Assembly: GCF_014207355.1 (NCBI RefSeq)
Contig: NZ_JACHEF010000006.1
Location: 310,001-374,000, forward strand
Reading direction: 5' to 3'
DNA from: Mesorhizobium sangaii
GTDB taxonomy: Bacteria; Pseudomonadota; Alphaproteobacteria; Rhizobiales; Rhizobiaceae
DNA length: 64,000 nucleotides
The notes below the pieces were generated by a model that saw only the letters and a list, made by a program, of their open reading frames with translations, had not been told where the DNA came from and searched no databases. Position numbers and translations under genes: made by a program. Of this stretch, positions 63,888 to 64,000 are shown one piece after another (the first letter of the stretch is position 1; every line of letters starts with the position of its first letter).

Positions 63888-64000
63888 TCAGGCTGGATCG
63901 GCTGCAGCGAGAACGGGCGGAGCGCTCTTGCGACGTTCGAAGTTCAGCGCCAGCAGGCCGGCGCCGATGATCAGGGCAGCGCCGATCACCGTCGTCGACC
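63888..64000 (-). CDS. 3' end of an EamA/DMT-family transporter gene (partial)
   Basis: The last 37 codons of a minus-strand gene cut by the window edge: STTVIGAALIIGAGLLALN, then FERRKSAPPVLAAADPA and stop at 63888-63890. The last helix and basic ending are typical of EamA transporters. Its stop directly abuts the stop of the response regulator gene. Confidence 0.7.
   Translation of the reverse strand, partial: STTVIGAALIIGAGLLALNFERRKSAPPVLAAADPA

Noticed and set aside
1-64000. CRISPR arrays
   Set aside because: No regularly spaced repeats of 24-40 bases with unique spacers were seen; the few tandem repeats have only two or three copies.

Overview
The window is GC-rich alphaproteobacterial chromosome and most resembles Mesorhizobium (Rhizobiales). 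The strongest taxonomic marker is a 355-residue cyclic-nucleotide-gated potassium channel that I recognise as MloK1 of Mesorhizobium loti, with the cAMP-contacting arginines at the known positions 307 and 348. The rest fits: aerobic cobaltochelatase genes cobS/cobT, an SAM-II riboswitch in front of metX-metW, aroK-aroB, an accA-xerD neighbourhood, hpt beside a single-domain response regulator, and ftsE-ftsX. Genes are dense, on both strands, with many 4-base ATGA/GTGA overlaps. I see no CRISPR array, insertion sequence, phage or plasmid functions.

Region by region. 1-5.6 kb: envelope and stress-type genes (HdeD-like protein, AraC regulator, AI-2E transporter, a two-domain Kazal lipoprotein, two paralogous small Gly-rich membrane proteins, a DUF1269 protein, a glycine-zipper lipoprotein). 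A 24-base sequence occurs twice in the gene-poor gaps of this cluster. 6.1-11.4 kb: HD-domain phosphohydrolase, MloK1, a class III nucleotide cyclase-TPR protein, a truncated and frameshifted second cyclase, and tRNA-Arg(CCT). The cyclase segment lies between two 15-base perfect direct repeats, one covering the tRNA 3' end. 11.4-22 kb: M20 amidohydrolase, D,D-carboxypeptidase, CobW-type GTPase, TusA-like protein, L,D-transpeptidase, accA, xerD, aroK, aroB, and a CorC-like CBS protein. 22-27 kb: the prkA-yeaH-spoVR operon, preceded by a candidate EcfG (general stress) promoter. 27.5-35.6 kb: alpha/beta hydrolase, ThDP enzyme, BolA, J-domain protein, cobS, a small secreted unknown, cobT and a phytase-like esterase. 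35.7-41.6 kb: ArsR/SRPBCC pair, spermidine-synthase-like protein, a YhhQ-type queuosine-precursor transporter behind a candidate preQ1-I riboswitch, rpmB, and transport genes. 41.6-47.8 kb: gloB, methyltransferase, SbmA/YddA-like ABC exporter, DUF1194 protein, a frameshifted glycosyltransferase. 47.9-54 kb: metW-metX with an SAM-II riboswitch and terminator, divergent hisC-tyrC, PfkB kinase and DUF2125 protein. 54-64 kb: ChaC, aldo/keto reductase, LysE exporter, PlsC, LysR with divergent DUF1348 and flavin-binding genes, YdcF, ftsX-ftsE, DUF3426-like protein, hpt, response regulator, and the 3' end of an EamA transporter.

Most of the window is ordinary housekeeping chromosome. The most interesting signals are in RNA and non-coding DNA: (i) a putative preQ1-I aptamer whose pseudoknot would pair directly with the AUG of the transporter gene; (ii) an SAM-II aptamer whose loop could act as antiterminator against a downstream terminator; (iii) the repeat-bounded cyclase segment with a decayed duplicate; (iv) the duplicated 24-base motif in the stress cluster; (v) candidate operators between divergent genes. 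All were read by eye without alignment or folding software, so family calls rest on recognised motifs and start sites on visible ribosome binding sites.
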